Notes: generated by a model from the sequence alone, not told the origin. DNA of 64,000 nucleotides from Paraburkholderia sp. (GCF_024281035.1 NZ_JAMXLH010000005.1:1-64000); one strand, 5' to 3'; counted from the first letter of the stretch, positions 25,157-34,200 are shown. Program-made: numbers and translations.

Positions 25157-27379
25157 ATGCTGCGCAGACTTCATTCGGTTCCCGGCCTGATCGCCGCACT
25201 ATTTTTCGTGGTGATCACGTTGACGGGTGCGGCGTTGTCAGTGAATCCCGTTCTTGAACGCGCGCGTCTCACGGGCGGACCGCATACACCGCTGAACGTC
25301 GCAACGCTCGCAGACCGCGTGAGCACCCACGTGCCCGGCGTCACGAAGATCGTGCGGCGGCCGTCCGGCGCGATCATCGCGTATCACGACGTCGATGGCG
25401 AACAGCAGGCGTCGGTCGTCGATCCATCGACCGGCAACGTGGTTGGCCCGTGGCGGCCATCGCCCGTGGTGCGCTGGCTGACGAACCTGCATCGCAAGCT
25501 TTTGCTCGGCGATGGCGGTCGACTCGCGATGGGCGTAACAGCCGCCGCGATGCTGCTCGTCGCGCTGTCCGGTCTCGTGCTGCTCGCGCGGCGGATGGGC
25601 GGATGGACACATCTGTTCGGCCGTATCCGCGGCAACACGCTGCCGCGGCTGCACAACGAAACCGCCCGTGTCGCCCTTGCCGGACTGACATTGTCCGCGC
25701 TGACTGGATTCGTGCTGTCGCTGACGACATTTGGCGTGATTCCCGAAGGCGGCCCTACACAGCCCCAGCCCACTCAGACAGAGCGCATTGATGCCGCGCG
25801 TCTTCAACCTGTCGGGCAAATCGCCGCGCTGCGGACGCTCGACGTAGCGGCGCTGCGGCAGGTGACGCTCCCCGTGCAAGGCGGGCCGGCAAGCTCGATC
25901 GAAGTGAAGACGGTTGATGGTGCAGGCTACATCGATCCTTCGTCGGGCCGATGGCTCGCCTGGCAGCCCGCGGATGGATGGCAGCGCCTGCACGCGGTCG
26001 TGCGGATGCTGCATACGGGTGAAGGGCTCTGGTGGTTCGGACTCCTGCTCGGCGCATCGTCGCTGTGCGTGCCACTTTTGGCCGTGACCGGCGTGCTGCT
26101 CTGGGCGCGCCGACGCCAGGCAATGCCCAGGTTGAGCGGCGCGTCGTCGCCGCGCGATGCGGATACCGTACTGCTGGTCGGCAGCGAGGGAAACAGCACG
26201 TGGGGATTTGCCGCGGCGCTGCATCGCGCGTTGACGCAGGCGGGATTGCGCGTGCACGTCGCGCCGATGAACGACATTGCGAGCGAGTATCGCAGCATGC
26301 GTCGTCTTGTCGTGCTGACTGCCACTTACGGCGACGGTGATGCGCCGGCGAGTGCCACACACTTCCTACCGAAGCTCACGCAGAGCGCCGCGGGACCGGG
26401 TGTCTCGTTTGCCGTGCTGGGTTTCGGCGATCGCCAGTTTCCGCACTTTTGTGGCTATGCAGCGGCGGTCCAGAGCGCGCTTGCCGCAAAAGGCTTCGAT
26501 GCGCTGCTCGAACCGGGCACCGTCGACCGGCAGTCGGAGCCTGAATTCCGTGCATGGTGCGCGCGACTCGGTGAAGCGCTCGGCGTCGAACTCGATATCC
26601 GCTACACGCCTTCTCTGCCTCGCACGATGCCGCTCACGCTCGTTGCGCGCGAAGACTACGACGCCGATCCGCAGGCGTTGACGTCGGTGCTGCGATTCGT
26701 GCGTGCCGGTCGCAGGCGAACGCCGTGGATATGGCTCGCGAAACCCGGGCTGCCGAAATTCGAATCTGGCGACCTCGTGGGCATCGTGCCGCCCGGCAGC
26801 GCGTCGCCGCGCTACTACTCGCTCGCGAGCGCTTCATCGGACGGATTCGTCGAGATCTGCGTGCGCCGCCATCCGGATGGCCTGTGCTCGGGCTACCTGA
26901 CCGCGCTGAAACCGGGGCAAACGATCAATGCGTTCGTCCGGCCGCACCCGCACTTCCGGCCGGGAGTGGGCAGTGCGCCCGTGATCCTGATCGGCGCGGG
27001 AACGGGCATCGGTCCACTGGTCGGTTTTGTCCGCCATAACAGCGCGCGACGCCCCATGTACCTCTACTTCGGGGCGCGCGATGCCGGGCGCGGCTTCCTG
27101 TATCGCGATGAACTCGCCGGCCTCGTTCGCGACCGGCGGCTTCTCGGGCTGACGACCGCATTCTCGCGCTCCGGCCGCCGGGCCTACGTGCAGGACCGGC
27201 TCATTGGCGATGCGCGCGGCCTGCGCAGCCTCGTTCTGCATGGCGCGCAGATCATGGTGTGCGGCGGACGCGGCATGGCTGAAGGCGTCGCGCGGGCATG
27301 GGAGCGCATCCTGGATGGCTCCGGCCTGTCCGTCTCACAGTTGAGAATGCAGGGGCGCTATGTCGAAGACGTCTATTGA
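25157..27379 (+). CDS. PepSY-TM / flavodoxin / FNR-type reductase fusion
   Basis: This 740-aa protein would carry electrons from cytoplasmic NADPH through FMN and FAD into a membrane PepSY_TM part, as in ferric or envelope reductases of the PiuB kind. Membrane helices lie near residues 8-30, 122-145, 172-195 and 292-317, with histidines beside them (LHRKLLLG, LHNETARV, LHAVVRMLHTG) that could ligate heme. A flavodoxin domain follows (LLVGSEGNSTWGFA, TATYGDGDAP, FAVLGFGDRQFPHFC), then a CysJ-like FAD/NADPH module (RYYSLASAS, GAGTGIGPLVGF, MVCGGRGMAEGV) ending QGRYVEDVY. ATG 25157 follows GGTGGAG. The 3' end overlaps apbE by 20 bp. Confidence 0.85.
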   Translation: MLRRLHSVPGLIAALFFVVITLTGAALSVNPVLERARLTGGPHTPLNVATLADRVSTHVPGVTKIVRRPSGAIIAYHDVDGEQQASVVDPSTGNVVGPWRPSPVVRWLTNLHRKLLLGDGGRLAMGVTAAAMLLVALSGLVLLARRMGGWTHLFGRIRGNTLPRLHNETARVALAGLTLSALTGFVLSLTTFGVIPEGGPTQPQPTQTERIDAARLQPVGQIAALRTLDVAALRQVTLPVQGGPASSIEVKTVDGAGYIDPSSGRWLAWQPADGWQRLHAVVRMLHTGEGLWWFGLLLGASSLCVPLLAVTGVLLWARRRQAMPRLSGASSPRDADTVLLVGSEGNSTWGFAAALHRALTQAGLRVHVAPMNDIASEYRSMRRLVVLTATYGDGDAPASATHFLPKLTQSAAGPGVSFAVLGFGDRQFPHFCGYAAAVQSALAAKGFDALLEPGTVDRQSEPEFRAWCARLGEALGVELDIRYTPSLPRTMPLTLVAREDYDADPQALTSVLRFVRAGRRRTPWIWLAKPGLPKFESGDLVGIVPPGSASPRYYSLASASSDGFVEICVRRHPDGLCSGYLTALKPGQTINAFVRPHPHFRPGVGSAPVILIGAGTGIGPLVGFVRHNSARRPMYLYFGARDAGRGFLYRDELAGLVRDRRLLGLTTAFSRSGRRAYVQDRLIGDARGLRSLVLHGAQIMVCGGRGMAEGVARAWERILDGSGLSVSQLRMQGRYVEDVY

Positions 27380-28340
27380 GTGGTCGCCGGACACGCGAAT
27401 GAATCGATGCCGCGTGAACGGAGCGACGATGGGTACCCGCTACGACGTGCAGTTCTTTGCCCCCCTGCATGTGGACGTCAAAGCACTCGCCGCGGAACTG
27501 GAATCAGCGGTCTGCGCCGTCGACAACCAGATGTCGAACTGGAAGCCCGACTCCGATCTCTCGAGGTTGAACCGGACCTTACCGGGCTGCTGGGCGCCCG
27601 TTTCAGCGAATCTCACGGCGGTGCTCGCGCGCGCACTCGAAATCGGCCATGAAACGGACAACGCGTTCAACATCGGTGTCGGTGAACTGGTCGACACGTG
27701 GGGCTTCGGCCCCGCGTCTGCGCGGCGGATCAAACCACAAGATGCACCGGGCCCGGCTCCGATCCGGCCCGCGAACGCCCTGCTCGAAGTCGATATGCGA
27801 CAGTGCCGCGCACGCCGGCAGGCCGATGTCGGCTTCGATCTGTGCGGTATTGCAAAGGGATTCGGCGTGGACGAACTCGCGCGCGTGCTCGACGGACATG
27901 GGCTCGGCTCGTGGCTCGTCGGCATCGATGGTGAAATGCGCGCACGCGGACGCAAGCCCGACGGCTCACTCTGGGCGATCGCTGTCGAGGCGCCTGATTA
28001 CGCGCAGCGCGCAACGATCAGTGTGATCGAGCTGGGCAATGCGGCCATCGCAACGTCGGGCGATTACCGGCACTGGGCGGACATCGACGGCATGCGTATC
28101 TCACATACGATGGATCCACGGACCGGTTCGCCGTTGCACGGCGAGATTGCATCGGTCACGGTTATCGCACCCAACTGCACGGACGCGGATGCTTATGCGA
28201 CCGCGCTGATGGTGCTCGGCATGAAGGAGGGACGCGCCTTAGCCGTGCAGCGCAACCTGGACGCACTCTTCATCGTGCGTGGCGGTGGTGCGTTTCATAC
28301 GATCGCCACCGGTTGCTTCGCAGATGCGACGCCTCCTTGA
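27360..28340 (+). CDS. apbE: FAD:protein FMN transferase (ApbE family)
   Basis: This 326-aa enzyme would attach FMN covalently to a Ser/Thr of an exported target. Family signatures appear in order: GATMGTRYDV, ADVGFDLCGIAKGFGVDELA, IATSGDYRHW and MDPRTGSPLHG (metal and FAD site). No clear lipobox or signal peptide is seen at the chosen start, so a cytoplasmic or nonstandard export form is possible; most ApbE proteins are periplasmic. It overlaps the reductase gene by 20 bp, so the two are translationally linked, and its likely target is a flavin-binding partner of this electron pathway. Confidence 0.88.
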   Translation: MSKTSIEWSPDTRMNRCRVNGATMGTRYDVQFFAPLHVDVKALAAELESAVCAVDNQMSNWKPDSDLSRLNRTLPGCWAPVSANLTAVLARALEIGHETDNAFNIGVGELVDTWGFGPASARRIKPQDAPGPAPIRPANALLEVDMRQCRARRQADVGFDLCGIAKGFGVDELARVLDGHGLGSWLVGIDGEMRARGRKPDGSLWAIAVEAPDYAQRATISVIELGNAAIATSGDYRHWADIDGMRISHTMDPRTGSPLHGEIASVTVIAPNCTDADAYATALMVLGMKEGRALAVQRNLDALFIVRGGGAFHTIATGCFADATPP

Positions 28341-29092
28341 ACCCAGCGCCGTTGCACACAATTGCTGAAACGCGAGAAGACGTCGAATGAAACTGCCTCG
28401 ATCTGAGAGAGGCTGATGCCGCCACCGCGAATTTCGCCGTCGCCAACGGTGCTGGGGCCTCGATAACCATGAGTGATACCCACGGATCCGGTTTCGACTA
28501 GGCCTCAGTTCGGCAAGTGACTCCTCACGCCCGGCCGGCGTCAACGCCAGAACGAACCGGTGTTTCGGATCGGGCCTGGAACCGATCAGGTTCATCCTGT
28601 GTGCCACGATCTTCCTGGATCTTTCTTCGCACCTGAGCCTGTCAGCATTACGCCACATCAGTTCCTCGTCTGGATGCGGCACATCTTTTCCACGACGACC
28701 GGTCTGAAGCGAACATATATTGGGTATGTGCAAGGGCTTCATGCCGTCCGTCGTACGTACCATGGCCATTACGCGAGGTGATAGAAAAACCGGCAGGTGT
28801 GTTGAACTCGCCCAACCGCTTCGCAGGGATGCCTCCGGGGGCGAAGTCGTCAGCGCTGCGACAGCCGAAGCAACAATAGGCCGGGAGGCCTACGAGCTTC
28901 GAGTGAAAAGTGGGTTCCCATTTTTATTGTTCCCCGTCAGAATGCAACGCTCAAATCGTCGGTGGCGCATCGCGCGCCGGGATCGATCGTTGCTCAGGTG
29001 GTTCATTCACCAGTTTTGTTACGAACGGCTTTCGACCGGAGCAACGTTTCGATTCACCTGAAAATTACTGTACCGAACCTGAATCCGCGAGC
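28341..29092. other. Noncoding cargo spacer (752 bp)
   Basis: No gene is convincing. A minus-strand frame at 28480-28700 has protein-like composition (WRNADRLRCEERSRKIVAHR) but no recognisable family and no start context; it may be gene debris. CTGAAGCGAACAT at 28704-28716 repeats part of the operator-like inverted repeat of 24039. Confidence 0.4.
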
Positions 29093-29467
29093 ATGAAAAA
29101 CAGAGCGACCGTCGTGTGCTGGCAGGACGGCAGAATCCTCCTCGTCGAACGGGGGCGTTCACGATGGGCCTTGCCCGGCGGCACAATCCGGCGTGACGAA
29201 TCCCCGGCGGATGCGGCAAGACGGGAACTGAGCGAGGAAACAACCCTCGCCGGGCTCGAACTCGGCTACCTGTTCCAGTTCGGCGGTCTGAGCAAGCGGC
29301 ATTACGTCTTCTACGCAGTCGTGCCAACCGATGCGAGGCCCGAACCGAGCAGTGAAATCCTTCGATGTCGATGGTTTCGCCCCCGGAAAGTGGCCACGCT
29401 TCTCACCAGCGTACCTACGCGCGAAATCGTGAATCTCATTTTTGGTCACAAAAGCGCGACAATCTAG
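29093..29467 (+). CDS. NUDIX hydrolase
   Basis: This 124-aa protein has a complete Nudix box, GGTIRRDESPADAARRELSEETT, matching G-x5-E-x7-RE-x2-EE. It would hydrolyse a nucleoside diphosphate linked to another moiety, for house-cleaning or NAD/ADP-ribose turnover. ATG 29093 begins MKNRATVVCWQDGRILLVERGRS. It is a stand-alone cargo gene; substrate cannot be told. Confidence 0.87.
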   Translation: MKNRATVVCWQDGRILLVERGRSRWALPGGTIRRDESPADAARRELSEETTLAGLELGYLFQFGGLSKRHYVFYAVVPTDARPEPSSEILRCRWFRPRKVATLLTSVPTREIVNLIFGHKSATI

Positions 29468-29542
29468 CCAACTGCCGTCTGCATCCAGTGCTCCGCCCCA
29501 GGATCGCAGATAAGTACATGGCTGGCTATTGAGATCGAGACC

Positions 29543-30220
29543 ATGATTGGGAATTTTGAGATTCTGTCGCGACTGTTTATGGCGGCACTACTGGGCAGCG
29601 TGGTCGGCTTTGAGCGCGAAAGACTGAACTGGGCTGCCGGTTTGCGCACGCACATGCTCGTGTGCGTCGGGGCGTGCCTGATGATGCTGGTGTCGGCATA
29701 CGGTTTTGCCGATGTGCTGGGCGAGAAGAACGTCGTACTCGATCCATCGCGGGTTGCGGCCCAGGTCGTATCGGGAATTGGCTTCCTCGGGGCAGGATCG
29801 ATCCTGCTTCGGGGCGAAGTCGTGCGGGGATTGACCACGGCTGCGAGCTTGTGGTCCGTCGCTGGCGTCGGCCTCGCTGTCGGTGGCGGAATGCACACGG
29901 CCGCCATCGGTGCAACCGTCATCATCCTGGTAATTCTCGCGGGCGTGAAGCCGCTTGAGCGCCGCTTCATTTCTGTTCGGCAACAGCGCAACATACAACT
30001 ACTGGTCGAGCGTGGAAGCGTGTCTCTGGACACCGTGCATCACACGCTCGGTTCAGGGAGCGTCCGGGTCAAGCAGTTCATCGTCCAGCAATCCGAAGAC
30101 GATCCGGAACTCGACGACGTGCAAATCGCACTGTCGCGCGTGAGTACAAGTGAGTTCTCGGTGATCTGCCTGCGGCTCGAGAAGATGTCTGGCGTGCGCG
30201 CGTGCCGGCACGACCAATGA
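29543..30220 (+). CDS. mgtC: MgtC/SapB-family membrane protein
   Basis: This 225-aa inner-membrane protein has the MgtC core of about five helices in residues 1-140 with the signatures GFERERLNWAAGLRTHMLVCVGA and SGIGFLGAGSILLRGEVVRGLTTAASLW. A C-terminal ACT-like soluble part follows (NIQLLVERG to the end). MgtC proteins support growth at low Mg2+ and modulate F1Fo ATP synthase in pathogens; here it lies with an Na/Pi cotransporter, so ion or phosphate homeostasis is a common theme. The stop overlaps the next start (ATGA). Confidence 0.9.
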   Translation: MIGNFEILSRLFMAALLGSVVGFERERLNWAAGLRTHMLVCVGACLMMLVSAYGFADVLGEKNVVLDPSRVAAQVVSGIGFLGAGSILLRGEVVRGLTTAASLWSVAGVGLAVGGGMHTAAIGATVIILVILAGVKPLERRFISVRQQRNIQLLVERGSVSLDTVHHTLGSGSVRVKQFIVQQSEDDPELDDVQIALSRVSTSEFSVICLRLEKMSGVRACRHDQ

Positions 30221-30504
30221 ACGGGACAGACATGCTGCGAAGTTACGAATACAACGGCTTTACCCTGGAAGTTTCCGTCGAGGTCGACGTCAGCATCCAA
30301 CTGGGGAAAGGGATGCAATCGGTGCCCGGATACGTGGCTGTCGTCAGAGTATTCAGGGACCGCAGTGCGGTGGCGATTTTCTCACCCTTGCGCTTCGGCG
30401 AGGTCCGCGGCCGAGCGTTCGCAACGGAGGCTGACGCGCTTATGGGTGGGTACAGCGCTGCGCGAAAGATTGTCGATGACCTCTTCAGTCACGAGCGGAA
30501 CTGA
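30217..30504 (+). CDS. Small conserved-looking protein coupled to mgtC
   Basis: This 95-aa protein of unknown function is coupled to mgtC by a 4-bp ATGA overlap. It reads MNGTDMLRSYEYNGFTLEVSVEV with a later FATEADALMGGYSAARKIVDDLF. No signal peptide or membrane helix is visible, and no family is recognised. The FATEADAL...A-KIVDDL ending recalls small Burkholderia proteins of unknown role. Confidence 0.6.
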   Translation: MNGTDMLRSYEYNGFTLEVSVEVDVSIQLGKGMQSVPGYVAVVRVFRDRSAVAIFSPLRFGEVRGRAFATEADALMGGYSAARKIVDDLFSHERN

Positions 30505-31189
30505 GCCCCACTACGTATCGCAAACATAGTGCCAAAAGGCGGATCAACCAGATCGGCGCACGCGTATGCAGCTATTGCGAGGCCCGTTGATCGCCAGAGG
30601 CTTCCCATTTCTAATCAGGAGCGCCGTTTCTGCGCACAAGTAAGCCTTGGGAAAAACTGGCTGGGCGGGCGTTTTCCGGTGGCGCCAAATGAAACGCCTC
30701 TATGATGACCTCGGACTCGAAATCAAAGTCAGTGCTGCGGCGCAATACGATCTGGGCCGATTCTGACAAGTTGAACTACTACTCGGGATCTGGTTATTGT
30801 GTCGACCACGTGTAGGCAGGCACGCCCATTTTAGTTTCACATAATTGCGCGACACGGAGAAGCGAAGGCGGGGCGCACGAGTGGCAAGGACGCAGGCGCG
30901 CCGATGGGTGGCTTTTCCACTGGACGTCGTTTGATCGACGGTCTGCTACACAAAAGCCGCGGCTAGCAACGCACGCCCGCATCACCGGCCCGCTTCGCAC
31001 GAATGATTCACACTTCCGCCCTCTGGACGGGACTGACTGTACACTCGCACACAAATACCACCGAAAATCCTTTGGATAATGGTGTGTGTTCATCGCGAGT
31101 GTCAGCAGCATTTGTGAACATGGAGGGCGGCGACACGCCCAAGCGTTTCAGGAAAACCGGCGGCACGACGGCACAACAGGAGCACGCGC
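30505..31189. other. Noncoding cargo spacer (685 bp)
   Basis: No supported gene lies between the mgtC operon and the Na/Pi cotransporter gene. The last 150 bp should carry the cotransporter promoter; I see no clear Pho box or riboswitch. Confidence 0.4.
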
Positions 31190-33283
31190 ATGCCGACGAC
31201 ATTTACGCTGATTGATCTGGCAGGCTCCGTCGCGCTTTTGCTACTGGGCACGCAGATGGTTCAGACGGGCACGCGGCGGGCTTTCGGCGCGGGGCTTCAG
31301 TCGCTACTCGCGCAGTCCCTGCGCAATCGGGGGCAAGCATTAGTTGCCGGTGTGGGTGCGGGGGCCGTATTGCAAAGCGGTACAGCAACGGGCTCGATGC
31401 TAGCCGGTCTTGCTGCAGCAGGTCGTGCTGAACTTGTTCCGGCGCTGGCCATCCTGCTGGGGGCGAACATCGGTGCGACGTTGATTGTGCAGGCGCTGTC
31501 GTTCGACATACCGGCCCTCTCGCCGACACTGATACTGGTCGGTATGCCCATGTTTCGAAAGACATCGAATACGCGGGCTCATGATCTGGGTCGCGCGTTC
31601 ATCGGGCTGGGCGTAATGCTGTTTGCGCTGCACGAGCTGCTCGATCTCATGACCGACTACGAAGACGCGCCTAGCCTGCGCATGCTGCTGGGCGCCGCGT
31701 CGACCGTCCCGCTGGTAGATGTGCTGCTCGCCGCAAGCCTTAGCTGGGCCGCGGACTCAAACCTTGCTGCCGTGTTGCTGGTCGCGTCCCTCTGCGCCAG
31801 GAACGTCGTGCCGCCGAATGCCGCATTCGCACTGGTAGTCGGTGCGAATCTGGGCGCCGCGATCAAACTGGTGCTCGAATCGGCAGATCCAGACGATCCT
31901 GCATCGAGGCGGCTCCAGATGGGCAACCTTCTTATCCTGACGATCGGGGCCACTCTGGTGCTTGCCGCTCTCGGGCCGATCGGAATATTCATGGTAACCA
32001 TCGAGGCCGACAACGGACGTGTGGTCGCGGACTTCCACACGCTGTTCAACGTCGTCCTGGCCGTGCTGTTTCTGCCACTGCTTTCTCCGTACGGCAACTT
32101 TCTCGCCCGCCTGATGCCGGCGTTTATCAAGGTCACGAGCCAGTCTGGATCGGTTCACGGTGACCAGCGGGGCAAGCCGCTTCCGAGGGGCACACGCGAT
32201 CATGCATTGCGTCCGACATTGCGTCGCCTGGCCGATCCAGGTGAATTGCTGGTTGAGATTCGTCAGTATCTGCGAGAACGCAGCCGTATTCCCGGCAGAG
32301 ACGTTCTTCACAAGGACATTCTGGATGGGATCGATTCCAACGCCGGCAATCCGCCGCCGGTGCACGAGGCAATCCAGCATGCGGAGGATGATCTGCGAGA
32401 CAGCACCCAGGCAGAATCCCGAATACGCGACGGCGATACACCGGCCATCGGGCGTCGTATTTCCGGGTGCGGGCGCGATACGGTTGCGAGCACAACGAGT
32501 GACGGCGTGCGTACGCAGTACGAGGCCGCCCGATCGATCTGGTTGACGCTCCAGGACCTCCGTATAGTGCGGCAGGCGGAACCCACCGGGGAGGAGAGGC
32601 AGCCGGTCCTGACTAGCTACGTACAGGGGACCGCGCATCTGGACGACGGATATCTGTGTGTGATCGGAGAGCCCTGGACCAGGCAGCACGCCGTCAGCGT
32701 TACGTTTGCGGCCAGGGAACTCACTGAAGGGGATCATCGGGGCCTGCGCGAATGGCAGGATATATTGGGCATCACGTTCTCCGACATTCCGCTCGGTACG
32801 GCCAGACTTGGCTACAACGCTGCCGATCATGAGATGCAGGAGAACGGACGGTGGTGGGCATCGCTCCACGTTCCGGCGAGCAGCATGCAGGGTCTCATCG
32901 AGTGCATCGATGCTGCGCGTCTCACGGACGTCAAGCTCGGGCTGTCGCTGAAGAATCTTTATCTGCTCACACCGGAAGCTGCAAATGCACACGGTGACGC
33001 GTGCGTGTTTCTCCGACCGGACAGCGTCAACACAACCAGTTTGCCCGAAGTCGCGACAGGATATGTGACTCATATGGCATTCGAGCAGGCAGCGATCAGG
33101 CTTTGCGATCCTGATGGAGTACGCGCAAGTACCGATGACGCGCGGCCTGGCCGCAGCGGCATTCAGGAACTCGAGGCGGTTCGCACGCTTGATGAGAAAG
33201 TGGGAAGTCTGGTCGTCCTGGTGAAATGGCTTGCCGTACTTATCGTCGTGCTGCTTGTTGTTCTTGTATTCGCAAGGCGTTGA
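31190..33283 (+). CDS. Na/Pi cotransporter-family protein with an unusual C-terminal half
   Basis: This 697-aa protein has an N-terminal part (residues 1-310) that is an Na_Pi_cotrans transporter: GTQMVQTGTRRAFGAGL, the QSGTATGSML repeat, LLGANIGATLIVQAL and LVVGANLGAAIKL with paired inverted repeats of helices. Related proteins usually end in a PhoU-like helical domain. Here residues about 315-660 are different: a low-hydrophobicity region, then QYEAARSIWLTLQDL through WWASLHVPASSMQGLIECIDAARLTDVKLGL, which I cannot assign, and a final single membrane helix (VVLVKWLAVLIVVLLVVLV). AGGAG precedes the ATG. It is either a true fusion or two genes merged by recombination. Confidence 0.75.
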   Translation: MPTTFTLIDLAGSVALLLLGTQMVQTGTRRAFGAGLQSLLAQSLRNRGQALVAGVGAGAVLQSGTATGSMLAGLAAAGRAELVPALAILLGANIGATLIVQALSFDIPALSPTLILVGMPMFRKTSNTRAHDLGRAFIGLGVMLFALHELLDLMTDYEDAPSLRMLLGAASTVPLVDVLLAASLSWAADSNLAAVLLVASLCARNVVPPNAAFALVVGANLGAAIKLVLESADPDDPASRRLQMGNLLILTIGATLVLAALGPIGIFMVTIEADNGRVVADFHTLFNVVLAVLFLPLLSPYGNFLARLMPAFIKVTSQSGSVHGDQRGKPLPRGTRDHALRPTLRRLADPGELLVEIRQYLRERSRIPGRDVLHKDILDGIDSNAGNPPPVHEAIQHAEDDLRDSTQAESRIRDGDTPAIGRRISGCGRDTVASTTSDGVRTQYEAARSIWLTLQDLRIVRQAEPTGEERQPVLTSYVQGTAHLDDGYLCVIGEPWTRQHAVSVTFAARELTEGDHRGLREWQDILGITFSDIPLGTARLGYNAADHEMQENGRWWASLHVPASSMQGLIECIDAARLTDVKLGLSLKNLYLLTPEAANAHGDACVFLRPDSVNTTSLPEVATGYVTHMAFEQAAIRLCDPDGVRASTDDARPGRSGIQELEAVRTLDEKVGSLVVLVKWLAVLIVVLLVVLVFARR

Positions 33284-33375
33284 CGGTACCCCAGTTGCAT
33301 CGTTATTCCCGACGCATTCGGTGCGGCAGCAAATCGACTGCTGTGGCGATCAGTGCTCAGGGGGCTTCCAGGGAG

Positions 33376-33753
33376 ATGGGTGAATTCGAATGGCGGCGGA
33401 GTAACTGTCCCGCCCATCGCGAACCGGATGAAGTAGTCTGGATATCCGTTGCCATGCTCGACACTGCGTGGTCCACGACAGATAGCTGTACGGGGAAGAA
33501 CGGCGTAGGAGGTGGTGACCGGTACGCCCGAATCGGGCATGCGCCTGCGGTGCCAGTTCCTGTTTTGTACATGTCGGTTGCGTGCCTCGATGCTGACGGC
33601 TCACCAGGCTTCACCGATGGATGGCATCGCTTCTCATGGTTGCGCGACCACGCCCAGACCACACTGCCAGTTGAGGTCCCGGGTTCCCAGGGGGAAGCGT
33701 TCGCTAGCCTGTTTGGGACCGACAGCGATACCCAGGTCGATGATGGTACATAA
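33376..33753 (+). CDS. Small plasmid-type protein (possible fertility-inhibition-factor-like)
   Basis: This 125-aa protein begins MGEFEWRRSNCPAHREPDEVVWISVAML and contains LYMSVACLDADGSPGFTDGWHRFSWLRDHAQTTLPVEV. The FTDG-HRF-WLRDHG-PV pattern is, to my knowledge, shared by small plasmid proteins annotated as fertility inhibition factor family and by ParB-like nuclease folds. The assignment is from memory of the pattern only. It is the last cargo gene, about 370 bp from the transposon end. The start is uncertain; an earlier in-frame start is possible. Confidence 0.5.
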   Translation: MGEFEWRRSNCPAHREPDEVVWISVAMLDTAWSTTDSCTGKNGVGGGDRYARIGHAPAVPVPVLYMSVACLDADGSPGFTDGWHRFSWLRDHAQTTLPVEVPGSQGEAFASLFGTDSDTQVDDGT

Positions 33754-33972
33754 AGAGGAAACCAACCGCACCGCGTGAGTTGTGCTGGGTGAGGGTATAA
33801 CGCAGGCGGACGCGATGCGCGCGACGGGTGCCACGCGTGCGACGGCACCACTTCCCATCAGAATGCGAGCAAAAAATCTATCGTAGCCGTGCTCGCGAAT
33901 TCGAGCGTCAAAATCAGCCTGAAGAACCGGCGGGGAAATGGAGGTGGGTCAATCGGCGTCGCGGCTTGCGTT

Positions 33973-34120
33973 GTGTCAAACACTATTGTCGCAAGGGCGA
34001 TGGCTTTATGCGTGGAGAAGCCGAAGTGTCAAACTCTATTTCGCCAGTGAGTGTTCAAGCACGCGGATAAGCGACTGATTCTCGGGGATTGCCTGTGTCA
34101 AACTTTATTGTCGGTTCACA
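33973..34120. repeat. tnsA-distal transposon end with three spaced TnsB-site-like repeats
   Basis: Copies of GTGTCAAACTNTATTGTC lie at 33973-33990, 34026-34043 and 34095-34112, with the terminus GTTCACA at 34114-34120. The gaps (53 and 69 bp) contrast with the tight array at the other end and repeat the asymmetry of Tn7 left and right ends. The stretch 33754-33972 has no further gene. Confidence 0.85.
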
Positions 34121-34125
34121 CCATC
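34121..34125. repeat. Target site duplication CCATC (right copy)
   Basis: CCATC directly follows the transposon terminus and equals 9544-9548. It places the original insertion point about 76-80 bp upstream of the cytochrome c gene start. Confidence 0.9.
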
Positions 34126-34200
34126 GACCCGATGCGTCAGCCGTTGCAGGACAAGGCAATTGAGCGTTTCGGCCGTCCAACAACAACAACCTCTCACACC

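Larger units (their letters stand above)
9549..34120 (+). mobile_element. Complete Tn7-like transposon (TnsABC + TnsD/TniQ), 24,572 bp
   Basis: The element is bounded by inverted termini TGTGAAC...GTTCACA (22 of the outer 26 bp match), carries three TnsB-site-like repeats at each end, is flanked by CCATC duplications and encodes tnsA, tnsB, tnsC and tnsD/tniQ as one operon beside the left end. The termini resemble those of Tn7 (TGTG..C.GACAATAAAGT). No tnsE was found. Cargo spans 16.3-33.8 kb. The perfect duplication means the element moved as one 24.6-kb unit into the space between the acyl-CoA dehydrogenase gene and the cytochrome gene. Confidence 0.93.
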
